This document shows positions 1-9,224 of a stretch of DNA of 47,366 nt, piece by piece; the stretch's first letter is position 1, and every line of letters begins with the position of its first letter. A program made the position numbers and the translations under genes. The DNA lies in NCBI GenBank assembly GCA_913051935.1, contig CAJXCU010000014.1, forward strand, positions 1-47,366. The letters run 5' to 3'. The notes beneath the pieces are model-generated. The model was not told the origin of the DNA. It saw nothing but the letters and a program-made list of their open reading frames with translations, and searched no databases. Source of the DNA: an uncultured Flavobacteriales bacterium (GTDB taxonomy: Bacteria > Bacteroidota > Bacteroidia > Flavobacteriales_D > Crocinitomicaceae).

Positions 1-2096
1 TCTATGAAATCATTTCCTGCAACATCCAAACCAAGCTTGTTTCTCAAGTTAAAATCGAAGAAAGATTGGTTATCGTCATTTAATTGACCCCCATACTGTC
101 CCGTTCCAGACTGCGCTGCATAACCTGAATTTAATCTTTCATAGGTAATTGCTTTGAAAGAACCTGAATCTGAAATTACGCCAGAGTTTAAGTCGAGCTC
201 CGTTATATGAAAGTTTGCAAGCTGTCTCGCAATAGTCCATATACCCAAAGGTCCTTGAGTTCCTCCCCCCGTGGTTGTACCTGAAGTCCAACCGCGGTCA
301 ACACGTTGCTCATACTCAAAACCCAAAGAAATCGAATGATCTCCAATAACGACAGATCCTGCACCTGTTACCCTAAACTGGTCGTTTTCTGTTTTTCCGA
401 AATAATTGTAAGGAGAACCAATGTTACTCCAAATACTGTAAACACTTCCTGGAGCATCTCCATTTCTCAATGCATTACCCTGCTGAATTTGAAATAAGTT
501 TTCATAATGACCATCTGGATCGTCTTCATAAATTTCATAGTACTGACTTGTTATCGCTGCTAAAGCGGCATTTGTCTCAGAAGGCGTAAACGCCACCTCT
601 AAATCTCTAAACCCATTGTGGACGTATGTATTTGTGATTGGGTTAAACTCATAAGACGGAGTTCTTGACGTTTGAAAACGACCGACATGTCCATAATTAA
701 AAATGTTGTACTGATGCTTTGGATCGTACACGTCTCTTGTTGACTTAGAGTAATCAACCATTAAATTGTAGTTGGCAGACTTTATTTTTGAACTGCTTCC
801 TTCTCTTTCATTGGTAAATCTTTGTGTAAATCTTCCAAAGACTCTGTAGTCAAGAGATTCCGAGACACCAAAGTTTCCAAAGTTCAATAATGAACCGGTG
901 TAGGAATAGCTTGAACCATTGCTGTAATTCAAAGAACCACCAAACTGAAGGTTGACACTAGGACCGGTATTTACGTCAATCTTAGCTTGACCAGCCACCG
1001 TCATTGCACGCGCATTCATTCTCCATGGGGTTTTCTCAAAGTCAGATTCTCTGAGAAACAATGCGTTATGAAAAGTACCAAAACCTGTGGACGTTGGACG
1101 CAATGGATTCTCTAAAAGATCATCACGAACCTCTTTTTTTATGCGGTAAGTTCCACCTGCAAGAGGACGAGCATCGAGTCGATCAGAAAAGTTTGCCGAA
1201 ATCAAAAATCCTAAAATGGGATTGGTTTTGTTTCCTAAGGAATCTCGTCTCATGAGCAAAGGTCCAGACAACATACCTTCAAAGAGATTATAACCAAATT
1301 TATCTAAACCATAGACTTTTCCATCATAGCCATCTGGGTCTTGCCCGTTAATATAAAACCCTGAAGATACTGCCTCAAAGCTTCCAAAATAAGTTTTTGA
1401 AGGACCTCGAGTCGTAATGGATATAATACCACCTGTAACGTCACCATAATTAGCGGGTACACCTCCCGTAATTACAGAAACCTCTTGAAGTGCTGACTTA
1501 GGAAGATTGGATGAACCACGAACTTTGATACCATCAATATAGTAGTAAGTCGCATCAGAACGTGAACCTCTTACAGACAATGCTCCCGAGCTTTCATTTG
1601 CATTTACACCACCTACAGTACCGGCTACTCCTGCGGCAGACCTCACAGGTAATCTTGATATATCTTCTCTCGTGACAGTTTTACCCGACGCCCCACCATC
1701 TTTATCAATTAGAGGTACGACATACTTAATGACCGTGACTTCAGGTAAATCCTGCATATCATCGGTCTTTACCATTTCAGTTTCGTCAAAGAAAGTAATC
1801 TTATCAGAAGATATGACAACACCTTCAATTTTTTGAGTATTAAAACCCGTAGCCTTAAACTCAACTACGTATGATCCCGGCTGTAAATTTCCAATTCGAA
1901 AAGCACCATCAAAATCTGTTCTGGCAATACCTTTCCGAGTACCGTTTTGAGTTAGCTCCACAGATGCACCATATATAGCATCGCCGTTATCAGCATCAAT
2001 AAGGCTACCTTTAACGGAACCTTGACCACCTTGAGAAAACACGTAAGCACTTGACATCAAGAGGCTTAGACAAATAAAAAGTAATTTACGAACCAT
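1..2096 (-). CDS. TonB-dependent outer-membrane receptor, C-terminus cut off by window edge
   Basis: The reading frame is open from the ATG at 2096 down to base 1 with no stop, so about 698 residues are present and the end of the barrel is missing. In order it has a signal peptide (residues about 1-21, MVRKLLFICLSLLMSSAYVFS), a carboxypeptidase-regulatory-like beta-sandwich (about 25-105), a TonB plug domain (about 125-235, including SALSVRGSRSDATYYYIDGI and the NYGDVTGGIISI segment), then beta-barrel sequence rich in alternating polar and aromatic residues. Family knowledge makes it a TonB-energised importer of a large or scarce nutrient. No SusD-like partner is visible, but what lies downstream is outside the window, so the substrate is unknown. 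The 161 bases between it and the next gene hold only divergent promoter sequence. Confidence 0.9.
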   Translation of the reverse strand, partial: MVRKLLFICLSLLMSSAYVFSQGGQGSVKGSLIDADNGDAIYGASVELTQNGTRKGIARTDFDGAFRIGNLQPGSYVVEFKATGFNTQKIEGVVISSDKITFFDETEMVKTDDMQDLPEVTVIKYVVPLIDKDGGASGKTVTREDISRLPVRSAAGVAGTVGGVNANESSGALSVRGSRSDATYYYIDGIKVRGSSNLPKSALQEVSVITGGVPANYGDVTGGIISITTRGPSKTYFGSFEAVSSGFYINGQDPDGYDGKVYGLDKFGYNLFEGMLSGPLLMRRDSLGNKTNPILGFLISANFSDRLDARPLAGGTYRIKKEVRDDLLENPLRPTSTGFGTFHNALFLRESDFEKTPWRMNARAMTVAGQAKIDVNTGPSVNLQFGGSLNYSNGSSYSYTGSLLNFGNFGVSESLDYRVFGRFTQRFTNEREGSSSKIKSANYNLMVDYSKSTRDVYDPKHQYNIFNYGHVGRFQTSRTPSYEFNPITNTYVHNGFRDLEVAFTPSETNAALAAITSQYYEIYEDDPDGHYENLFQIQQGNALRNGDAPGSVYSIWSNIGSPYNYFGKTENDQFRVTGAGSVVIGDHSISLGFEYEQRVDRGWTSGTTTGGGTQGPLGIWTIARQLANFHITELDLNSGVISDSGSFKAITYERLNSGYAAQSGTGQYGGQLNDDNQSFFDFNLRNKLGLDVAGNDFI

Positions 2097-2229
2097 AGTT
2101 ATATAAATCGATTGTTTAAAATTCTGTAGTTTAAGAGGGTAAATATAGAAAAAAACACGTTCATTCAAGAATTGTCAAAAGAATTTAATGAAACCCGAGA
2201 ATATCTACATTTCTCTTAAATTTACAACA

Positions 2230-2237
2230 TATTTTTG
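2230..2237 (+). promoter_or_regulatory. Possible -7 promoter element for the PPTase gene
   Basis: TATTTTTG matches the Bacteroidota -7 consensus TAnnTTTG exactly and lies 20 bases before the ATG at 2258. I see no clear TTG box 17-23 bases upstream, so only half of a promoter is supported. Confidence 0.35.
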
Positions 2238-2257
2238 GTTAAAAAAAATAGCCCTTC

Positions 2258-2845
2258 ATGATTTTTTTCAATCGTTCATCAGCCGAGTTTGGAATGATAT
2301 CAAAAAATGATATCTCTGATGATGTTTTTTTGTTTCCATCTGAAAGAAATAGATTAAAAAAAATTAAGCATCCAGCTCGTAGGGCAGAATTTATTGGGGT
2401 CCGACAGCTCAGAAACAAGATGATCCCGGACCATGAGATTGTTTATCTTGCTTCGGGAAAACCTACCTTGAATAAAGGTGTTTTACACATTTCAATATCA
2501 CACTCAGAGCAGACCATTTGTTTAGGTTTATCGAAATCGAATATTGGTCTGGATATTGAGGTGCCGCAGGATCGAATTTTAAGAATTAAATCAAAATTTT
2601 GTTCAAAAGAGGAGGCAACTTTATTTAATGAAAAGAGCGTTTATGAAATGACACTGCTGTGGACGTTAAAAGAGGCAGCCTATAAGAAGACCAATCAACC
2701 AGGATTAAATTTTCTAGAAGAGATAAAAATTATTGAGCGATTGAAGAATACATATTCGTGCAGAGCTACCGCAAAAAAAAAGGTCTTAGAATTTAATTTG
2801 GCCCATGAAGAAATTGATGACCAGATACTAACTTACACAACATAG
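2258..2845 (+). CDS. 4'-phosphopantetheinyl transferase, Sfp-like
   Basis: This 195-residue protein would transfer the phosphopantetheine arm of CoA to a serine of an acyl or peptidyl carrier protein. The signatures are SISHSEQ at about residue 79, GLDIEVP at about 97 (the Mg-binding Asp and Glu), and WTLKEAAYKK at about 145, the three motifs of the Sfp/AcpS superfamily in the right order and spacing. It is a little shorter than classical Sfp (about 220), common in Bacteroidota. It ends 4 bases before the GGGP synthase and is probably co-transcribed with it. The pairing of these two genes is, to my knowledge, common in Bacteroidota, but no shared pathway is established. The ATG at 2258 is chosen; an internal Met at residue 13 is a less likely start. 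Confidence 0.88.
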   Translation: MIFFNRSSAEFGMISKNDISDDVFLFPSERNRLKKIKHPARRAEFIGVRQLRNKMIPDHEIVYLASGKPTLNKGVLHISISHSEQTICLGLSKSNIGLDIEVPQDRILRIKSKFCSKEEATLFNEKSVYEMTLLWTLKEAAYKKTNQPGLNFLEEIKIIERLKNTYSCRATAKKKVLEFNLAHEEIDDQILTYTT

Positions 2846-2849
2846 TCAT

Positions 2850-3572
2850 ATGCATATATTTGATAAAATCAGCTCTCTAACCAAAGGCATTGCTATTTTG
2901 ATTGATCCGGATAAATTTAAAACCAAAGAGTCGCTTGCAGATTTTTTGATGAAAATTAAATTGGCGGAACCTGACTTTATATTTGTTGGTGGCAGTTCCG
3001 TTGCTAAATCAGATTTTGACCAATGTGTTGAAATGGCAAAAAAAATGCTGCCAACCCCCTTGGTTTTATTTCCTGGAGCCTCTCATCATCTTTCAAATAA
3101 TGCTGACGCATTATTGTTTCTCTCTTTAATTTCTGGTCGGAATCCAGATTTTTTAATCGGCCAACACGTGGAGGCGATTGACGAATTGGAAAAGATGAAT
3201 ATTGAAACTATTCCAACTTCATATCTCTTGATTGATGGAGGTAAAATGAGCTCAGTACAATATGTTTCAGGGACTCAACCGATACCTCAAGACGAGTTCT
3301 CAATAGCAAGAAAAACCGCGCTCGCGGGCAAACATCTGGGTCATAAGTTGATCTACGCTGATGCCGGAAGCGGGGCGATTCAACCAATTTCAAGCGAAAT
3401 AATTCAAGCTTTATCATCAGTGAAATCCCCCCTAATTATAGGTGGTGGTTTAGGTTCAATTAATAGCATTGAAGCCGCGCATCGTTCCGGCGCAAACCTT
3501 GTTGTTATTGGTAATAAATTAGAGGAAGATATAGATTTCTTATTGGACCTAAGAGATTACATGAAAGCCTAG
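2850..3572 (+). CDS. Geranylgeranylglyceryl/heptaprenylglyceryl phosphate synthase family protein
   Basis: A 240-residue TIM-barrel enzyme of the PcrB/GGGPS family, which joins sn-glycerol-1-phosphate to a polyprenyl diphosphate by an ether bond. Visible signatures are the N-terminal ILIDPDKF (about residue 16), FIFVGGSS, VLFPGASH, the long SYLLIDGGKMSSVQYVSGTQ segment, IYADAGSGA, and the phosphate-binding IIGGGLGS and VVIGN turns near the C-terminus. This is the committed step of archaeal lipid synthesis; bacterial relatives exist in Bacteroidota, and their product and chain length there are less well understood. It lies 4 bases downstream of the PPTase. Its TAG stop lies in a CTAG that is also the stop of nadC on the other strand, so the two genes overlap tail to tail by 4 bases. 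Confidence 0.88.
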   Translation: MHIFDKISSLTKGIAILIDPDKFKTKESLADFLMKIKLAEPDFIFVGGSSVAKSDFDQCVEMAKKMLPTPLVLFPGASHHLSNNADALLFLSLISGRNPDFLIGQHVEAIDELEKMNIETIPTSYLLIDGGKMSSVQYVSGTQPIPQDEFSIARKTALAGKHLGHKLIYADAGSGAIQPISSEIIQALSSVKSPLIIGGGLGSINSIEAAHRSGANLVVIGNKLEEDIDFLLDLRDYMKA

Positions 3573-4402
3573 AAGTAGGCCTTTAAGCTAAGATCTAAAC
3601 TTTTTACCGAATGTGTCAATGCACCCATTGAAATAAAATCAACACCTGTTTTCGCATAGTCCAAAATAGTTGACTCCGTAATTCCTCCTGATGCTTCTGA
3701 CTCAATTGAATCAGGAATGAGGGGGACTAAATCCCTTAATTCATCAGGTGTAAAATTATCTAATAATATACGCTTAATACCCCCTGTCGAAACGGCCTCG
3801 ATGAGCTCCGATTTCGTTCGAATCTCAACCTCTATTTCTACGGGTTTATCCATTTCCTGAACATAGGCTTTTGATTGCTCGATTGCATTTCGAACTCCTC
3901 CAACAAAATCAATATGGTTGTCTTTCAGCATAATCATGTCATACAAGCCAAATCTATGGTTCATCCCTCCTCCAATTACGACAGCCATTTTTTCTAACTG
4001 ACGAATTCCAGGTGTAGTCTTTCTCGTATCTAAAATACGTGCATTGGTGTCTTTAATTTGATCTACAATTTGACGTGTCTTGGTGGCTATTCCACTCATT
4101 CGTTGCATGATATTCAAGACCAATCTTTCTGTACTCAATATGGATTGAGCCTTTCCACTCACCTCAAGCACAATATTACCGACGGCAACCTCGGATCCAT
4201 CTTTAAAGAATACCTCAATAGATAAGTTTGAATCATATAATTCAAAAACACGTTTCGCGACCTCCACTCCAGCAAGGATGCCTTTCTCTTTTGCGATTAA
4301 TTTAGCCGTTCCTAGGTCAGTGTCTTTCAAACAAGATAACGAAGAATGGTCTCCATCACCAATGTCCTCTTTTAAGGCATTCAGAATAATATCATCAATC
4401 AT
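3569..4402 (-). CDS. nadC: Nicotinate-nucleotide pyrophosphorylase (quinolinate phosphoribosyltransferase)
   Basis: This 277-residue enzyme converts quinolinate and PRPP to nicotinate mononucleotide, CO2 and pyrophosphate in de novo NAD synthesis, in the cytosol. The length is typical. Diagnostic motifs are EDIGDGDHSS near the N-terminus, LNIMQRMSGIATKT, the active-site stretch DTRKTTPGIRQLEKMAV with IGGGMNHRFGL following, MLKDNHI, and EASGGI near the end. No nadA or nadB is present nearby. The gene converges on the GGGP synthase and diverges from uvrC, with 54 bases between the nadC and uvrC starts. The ATG at 4402 follows a TAnnTTTG box so closely that the transcript may be nearly leaderless. 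Confidence 0.96.
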   Translation of the reverse strand: MIDDIILNALKEDIGDGDHSSLSCLKDTDLGTAKLIAKEKGILAGVEVAKRVFELYDSNLSIEVFFKDGSEVAVGNIVLEVSGKAQSILSTERLVLNIMQRMSGIATKTRQIVDQIKDTNARILDTRKTTPGIRQLEKMAVVIGGGMNHRFGLYDMIMLKDNHIDFVGGVRNAIEQSKAYVQEMDKPVEIEVEIRTKSELIEAVSTGGIKRILLDNFTPDELRDLVPLIPDSIESEASGGITESTILDYAKTGVDFISMGALTHSVKSLDLSLKAYF

Positions 4403-4406
4403 GACA

Positions 4407-4415
4407 ACAAAGATA
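4407..4415 (-). promoter_or_regulatory. Possible -7 element for nadC
   Basis: Read on the minus strand this is TATCTTTGT, an exact match to TAnnTTTG, only 4 bases before the nadC ATG. If used, transcription would begin within a few bases of the start codon. No convincing -33 TTG box was found. Confidence 0.4.
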
Positions 4416-4456
4416 AGGGATTGTCTGTTTTATGGATTAGTTTTTAATTTTAAAGA

Positions 4457-6253
4457 ATGCATCAAGATACAGGAGGGCTAAAAAATTCGCTAAAGGTATT
4501 ACCTACATCCCCTGGTATCTATAAATTCTTGGACTCGAAAGGTGTCATTATTTACATTGGGAAAGCAAAAAATTTAAAGAAAAGGGTAGCATCCTATTTT
4601 TCTAAGAATAGTAAAAATTTCAAAACAAAAACACTCGTAAAATCCATTAAGGGTGTTGAACATGTAGTAGTCGATTCAGAGAAAGATGCCCTATTATTAG
4701 AGAACAATCTGATTAAATCTCATCAACCTAAATACAATGTCTTACTGAAAGACGACAAAACCTACCCTTGGATTGTTGTGACAAACGAACCGTTCCCAAG
4801 AATTTTTTCTACACGAAAAAAAGTTTTAGATGGATCCACTTACTATGGTCCCTACACAAGTGTTAGGCACATGAACGTATTATTAAGTCTGATTCGGGAG
4901 ATCTATCCTATTCGAAGCTGCAAACTTGACTTATCGAGCGCAAAAGTTTTGGAACAAAAATATTCTGTTTGCCTTGATTTTCACATTGGAAAATGTCAAG
5001 GCGCTTGTGAGCAGAAACAGTCTGAGGATGCCTATCAATATATAATATCTGAGGCCAAATTATTGCTCAGTGGAAAAACAAAATCATTACTGAGCGTGCT
5101 GAAAAAAAGAATGGACTATTTGGCTGAAAAATACGAATTCGAAGAAGCACAGAAGATCAAAAAAAATATAGAAAGTATTAAAAAATACTCGGCTAAATCG
5201 ATTATTGTATCCAACCTAAAAGACCTAGATGTATTCACAATAATACAAAAAGACCAACTGTTTTATATAAACTTCATGGTAATTAATGAGGGATCTGTCG
5301 TTTATGCTTACAGTAGTAAAATAAAAAATCTACTTGACCAAACTTCCGAAGAAATTTGTGCCGTTCAAATCGACTTTCTCAAGGAAAAGTTCAACAGCTC
5401 AAATTCTGTTGTCCTAGTAAATGAAACACTCGACTTTGAGCATCCTCATTACAGGTTTGAATACCCCAAAAGAGGGGAAAAGAAACAACTTATCGACTTG
5501 TCAATTAAAAATGTTCAAGCTTTTATACTCAACCAAAGAAAAAAAGAAATCCTACACACTGAAAACAGTGCTGAAAAAAGAATTTTAGAAACCATTCAGA
5601 AAGACTTTAAACTAAGTGCGCTTCCTGTCCATATGGAATGCTTTGATAATTCTAATTTCCAAGGCAGCTTCCCAGTTTCGGCTTGTGTTGTATTTAGAAA
5701 TGGACGGCCATCCAAAAAAGACTACCGTCACTTTAATGTGAAAACCGTTGAAGGGCCCGATGATTTTGCGACAATGAAAGAAGTTGTTTACCGTCGATAT
5801 AAAAGATTGAAAGACGAAAAAAAAAGTTTACCCAATCTGGTCATTGTCGATGGAGGAAAAGGACAACTTAGTGCAGCGGTTTCAGCGCTCGAAGCACTTG
5901 ATTTGAGAGGTAAGATACCCATCGTTGGTATTGCAAAGCGATTGGAAGAAATATTTTTTCCGGGTGACAGCTATCCCATATATCTTGACAAACGAAGCGA
6001 AAGTCTCAAGGTTATACAATTCATGCGTAATGAGTCCCATCGATTCGGCATTGAGTTCCACCGGAACAAAAGAAGCAACGCGGCTTTTCATTCCAAAATA
6101 GAGGACATTGAAGGTGTTGGTCCTAAAACGATTCAATTGTTATTTCAAAAATTTAAGACAATAGAAAGAATTCAGGAAGCGGAAATAACCGAGCTCACGA
6201 AATTAGTGGGTAAGCATAAGGCTGAGGTTATACTCAAAAACTTACAAGGATAA
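4457..6253 (+). CDS. uvrC: Excinuclease ABC subunit C
   Basis: UvrC makes the dual incisions around bulky DNA lesions after UvrA/UvrB damage recognition. The 598 residues match the usual length. There is an N-terminal GIY-YIG nuclease domain (about 15-95, with PGIYKF and IYIGKAKNLKKRVASYF), a four-cysteine segment at about 155-185 (SCKLDL, SVCLDFHIGKCQGAC), a UVR motif helix pair that binds UvrB (about 200-240), an RNase H-like second nuclease domain (about 380-545, with MECFDNSN, VIVDGGKGQL and ESHRFGIEFH), and C-terminal helix-hairpin-helix motifs (IEDIEGVGPKTIQLLFQKF). No other uvr gene is nearby. It ends 3 bases from the convergent metalloprotease gene with no obvious terminator between. 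Confidence 0.97.
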   Translation: MHQDTGGLKNSLKVLPTSPGIYKFLDSKGVIIYIGKAKNLKKRVASYFSKNSKNFKTKTLVKSIKGVEHVVVDSEKDALLLENNLIKSHQPKYNVLLKDDKTYPWIVVTNEPFPRIFSTRKKVLDGSTYYGPYTSVRHMNVLLSLIREIYPIRSCKLDLSSAKVLEQKYSVCLDFHIGKCQGACEQKQSEDAYQYIISEAKLLLSGKTKSLLSVLKKRMDYLAEKYEFEEAQKIKKNIESIKKYSAKSIIVSNLKDLDVFTIIQKDQLFYINFMVINEGSVVYAYSSKIKNLLDQTSEEICAVQIDFLKEKFNSSNSVVLVNETLDFEHPHYRFEYPKRGEKKQLIDLSIKNVQAFILNQRKKEILHTENSAEKRILETIQKDFKLSALPVHMECFDNSNFQGSFPVSACVVFRNGRPSKKDYRHFNVKTVEGPDDFATMKEVVYRRYKRLKDEKKSLPNLVIVDGGKGQLSAAVSALEALDLRGKIPIVGIAKRLEEIFFPGDSYPIYLDKRSESLKVIQFMRNESHRFGIEFHRNKRSNAAFHSKIEDIEGVGPKTIQLLFQKFKTIERIQEAEITELTKLVGKHKAEVILKNLQG

Positions 6254-6256
6254 TAA

Positions 6257-8437
6257 TTACAGCTTTACAAATGGTAAGGAGGAGGAAATACTTTCGCCCA
6301 AGAGTTCAACAATATATGTTCCGTTAGACAGCGATTGCGTATTCAGAACCACTGTGTTTTTACCCTCGTTACCTTGTATTCCATAAGAACCAACAACTTT
6401 TCCAAGTAGGTTGACTATTTTAACCTCCAAAGATTGGTTTGAGTTCAATTCAAAATCTACAGATAGTTCTGCGTCGGCAGGATTCGGATACAAGCTCAAA
6501 CCTAGCTCGTTTGAATTGTCGAATATTCCCGTCACAAGATCATCTGAAGGAGCGCCTTGATAGAGATTAATATCATCTAGATAAAAATTATTTCCTCCCT
6601 CTCCTTCGAACCTAAATTTCATTCTAAATGAAGGAGAATAAAAAGATTCGTTTATATTAACGACGTGAACGGTTTTCCAATCAGTTAAAGAGGTTGGATA
6701 CCAGCTTGAATTAGATGCAGTAGAACCCAACTGATTTCCTCCCAAGGTCTTTTTTTGGGACCAATCATCCCCACAGTTATTAGAAACAAAAACCTTTAAA
6801 AGCTCATAATCGGATGATGTTCTTTTGCGGTACGCATATCTAAAACTTAAGGTAATTTCCTCTGTCTCCGGAACGGAGGAGACGTCTATGGATTGTGAAA
6901 TTAACTCATCCACATTTGAGCCTTGCTGACCAAAATTAGGCAACCTAACACATTTGGTTCCTGAATATCCAAAGCTGGACTCTAGGGTAAATGCGTTGTT
7001 ATTATTGATATTCACAACTTCCCAATTTGTCAAATTTTGTAAAGAGGTGTACTCCTCGAAACCTTCCCAAAAAGGCAGACCTGCAGCAGATGGCAACACC
7101 CTAATGTAATTGTTTTTGGTTTCAACATCTGATGTTGTACCATCTGAAGCAGTGAGCGTTATTGAGTATAACCCTTCATCAGAAAAAACAATATTAGGAT
7201 TTTGTGAAGACGCGTTTGATCCACTAGAATAAGACCAACCTGTAGAGGGCGATATGGACCAACTCCAGCTTGAAACAGCATTATAGGAGTCGTCTGTAAA
7301 TTGTATTGCATCTCCCGCACAAAGTGTTGTCCTATCTGCTTCAAATTGGGCCTTACATAAAACTAACACACCTGTAGCACCAGTCATATTTAGATTACTC
7401 GTTTGCCATAGATTTTTTCTACCTGTGCTTTGAACTTGAAGTGCTGCGCGCATTCTTGCCTTTTGACCGTCGGTAAACATTTTTGAACAATAAGAGTAGT
7501 CCATATAATTTTCGACATTATCTCTGATATTAAAACCCCAATAAGCGTTGTCACCACTGCATCCATTAGAATTCATATTGCAAGAAGTCACACCTATACA
7601 CAATGGAGTATCCTGCACTCCGTCATCTTGATTACAACTCGTAGAAACGTTTGGATTATTATCTCCACCCCATGTATGACTCAAATTTAACCAGTGTCCC
7701 ACCTCATGCGTTAGTGTTCTACTTGTACCAACAGAACTTGTACCTATTGAACCCGTATAATTATGAAGCAACCATATTCCGTTCGTCATACTAGTTGCAT
7801 TCCAATTTCCAGGATTGTAAGTGTAACCTGCAGCGCCACCAATATCGCCGCAAACAAAGACGTTTAAGTATCTATTCCCAGGCCAAGTACCATTGTAAAC
7901 GTCATTTCCCGACACAATTGCATTTACTTGATCTCCTCCATCTTCACCTTGTACGCTAAGAACTGAAGTTGTGCGCGTAATTCCCTTAAAACAAACACCA
8001 TTTGGCGCTTTGGTTGCCAAAACAAATTCAATCTCCGAATTTGCAGGCATCCCTTGGAAATCCGGATGAACATTCGCAGCATCAGCATTTCCAAGACTAA
8101 AATCTCTATTTAACACAAATAGTGCGTTATGAATTTGCTCATCTGAAATATTTTCAGGTCCTTCATTATGAAGCACATGAAATACAATTGGGATGGTGTA
8201 AATCACATCCTTTTCGATTGGCTCTTTTAGCTTTTTATTGAACTCCGCTTCCGCCTCAGCATTCTGCATAATGAAATTTTCATCTTTTCGCAGTTCCTTC
8301 ATTTTAATATGCTGGTGGCAATATTCAACAGTTTCGCCGTCTCGTGCATTGGTAGGATCAAAAACCCTCTTGTTTTGACCACTCGCTGAGCTTAAGATTA
8401 AAAATGAGAAGGAAAGAAGAATTGCTACAGTTTTCAT
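6257..8437 (-). CDS. Secreted M43 (pappalysin/cytophagalysin-like) zinc metalloprotease with PKD domain and T9SS type A sorting domain
   Basis: 726 residues. A Sec signal peptide (about 1-20, ending SSASGQ) is followed by a propeptide and a metalloprotease domain with the extended zinc motif HEVGHWLNLSH (about 244-254) and a Met-turn NYMDYSYC (about 309-316), both diagnostic of M43. Several paired cysteines fit an extracellular fold. Then comes a PKD-like domain (about 365-450), a jelly-roll or MAM-like region (about 455-635, FWEGFEEY to FYLDDINLYQG), and a C-terminal domain of about 75 residues beginning GLSLYPNPADAELSV and ending in NGTYIVELLG, the classic T9SS type A sorting domain. It is therefore exported by Sec, then across the outer membrane by T9SS, and probably released or attached at the surface. 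The likely role is protein degradation; the substrate is unknown. Confidence 0.93.
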   Translation of the reverse strand: MKTVAILLSFSFLILSSASGQNKRVFDPTNARDGETVEYCHQHIKMKELRKDENFIMQNAEAEAEFNKKLKEPIEKDVIYTIPIVFHVLHNEGPENISDEQIHNALFVLNRDFSLGNADAANVHPDFQGMPANSEIEFVLATKAPNGVCFKGITRTTSVLSVQGEDGGDQVNAIVSGNDVYNGTWPGNRYLNVFVCGDIGGAAGYTYNPGNWNATSMTNGIWLLHNYTGSIGTSSVGTSRTLTHEVGHWLNLSHTWGGDNNPNVSTSCNQDDGVQDTPLCIGVTSCNMNSNGCSGDNAYWGFNIRDNVENYMDYSYCSKMFTDGQKARMRAALQVQSTGRKNLWQTSNLNMTGATGVLVLCKAQFEADRTTLCAGDAIQFTDDSYNAVSSWSWSISPSTGWSYSSGSNASSQNPNIVFSDEGLYSITLTASDGTTSDVETKNNYIRVLPSAAGLPFWEGFEEYTSLQNLTNWEVVNINNNNAFTLESSFGYSGTKCVRLPNFGQQGSNVDELISQSIDVSSVPETEEITLSFRYAYRKRTSSDYELLKVFVSNNCGDDWSQKKTLGGNQLGSTASNSSWYPTSLTDWKTVHVVNINESFYSPSFRMKFRFEGEGGNNFYLDDINLYQGAPSDDLVTGIFDNSNELGLSLYPNPADAELSVDFELNSNQSLEVKIVNLLGKVVGSYGIQGNEGKNTVVLNTQSLSNGTYIVELLGESISSSLPFVKL

Positions 8438-8614
8438 TGTTTGTTTTTTAGAATAACACTGATATTGGTTTAAGGATTGCTAAGATACGCTTTTATTTAT
8501 TTATTTACACCACCTTCAATGAAGCTTTTAGAGCTAGCTATTTAAGTTTCAAATAAGCTCATAAAATATATGATTCTGTAAAAACAGATGATAAGTTATA
8601 CTTAAATTTACCCT

Positions 8615-9124
8615 ATGAAAAAAAGAAAAGCAATTGATACGCTGTCTATCGCAACAAAAGTTGTTCTACCAAATGACACAAATACACTCGGAAATCTTTT
8701 CGGAGGCGAACTACTTGCCTGGATGGATGTCATCGCAAGTGTTTCAGCACAACGTCATTGCCGTCGCGTAGTTGTTACGGCCTCCGTGAATCATGTATCT
8801 TTCAAAAAACCCATTAAAGAGGCATCGATTGTTACACTTGAAGCAAAGGTTTCAAGATCTTTTTATTCGTCTATGGAAATAATCATTGATGTATATGTTG
8901 AAAATCAAGTAACAGGGGCTCGCGAGAAATGTAATGATGCAATATATACATTTGTCGCAGTTGATCAGAACGGCGGGCCTATTCAGGTACCTGAAATAAT
9001 TCCAGAATCTGATGAGGAAAAATCACATTTTGAAGCAGCACTTCGCCGGAAACAGTTGTCGTTAATCCTTGCAGGAAAAATGAAACCTGCTGAGGCAAGT
9101 GAATTGAAACGCCTGTTCAATTGA
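8615..9124 (+). CDS. Acyl-CoA thioesterase, hotdog fold (YciA/ACOT family)
   Basis: This 169-residue protein is a single hotdog domain. NTLGNLFGGELLAWMD (about 22-37) is the hallmark of acyl-CoA hydrolases of the YciA/BACH type, containing the Asn and Asp that position the substrate and water. VTASVNHVSFKKPIK and the later TFVAVDQNG complete the domain. It would hydrolyse acyl-CoA to free acid plus CoA in the cytosol. The C-terminal tail of about 40 charged residues (EEKSHFEAALRRKQ and on) is typical of bacterial homologues. It stands alone: 177 bases upstream and 100 bases downstream separate it from its neighbours. Confidence 0.92.
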   Translation: MKKRKAIDTLSIATKVVLPNDTNTLGNLFGGELLAWMDVIASVSAQRHCRRVVVTASVNHVSFKKPIKEASIVTLEAKVSRSFYSSMEIIIDVYVENQVTGAREKCNDAIYTFVAVDQNGGPIQVPEIIPESDEEKSHFEAALRRKQLSLILAGKMKPAEASELKRLFN

Positions 9125-9224
9125 GGCATATGATTTTCGGAATTCCTCTTATCTTAGACCTAGAAATAATGTTCAATAAGAAAGTCATTAAATTGTGACT
9201 TGAAACATTTTATCTACCGAACAA

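Noticed and set aside
8492-8507. ATTT tandem repeat (ttatttatttattta) upstream of the M43 gene
   Set aside because: Three or four units in AT-rich intergenic DNA; too short to call a functional satellite or phase-variable repeat with confidence.
8531-8560. Hairpin-like AGCTATTT...AAATAAGCT before the thioesterase gene
   Set aside because: Stem is interrupted by a bulge, AT-rich and lacks a T-run; not better than chance in such sequence.
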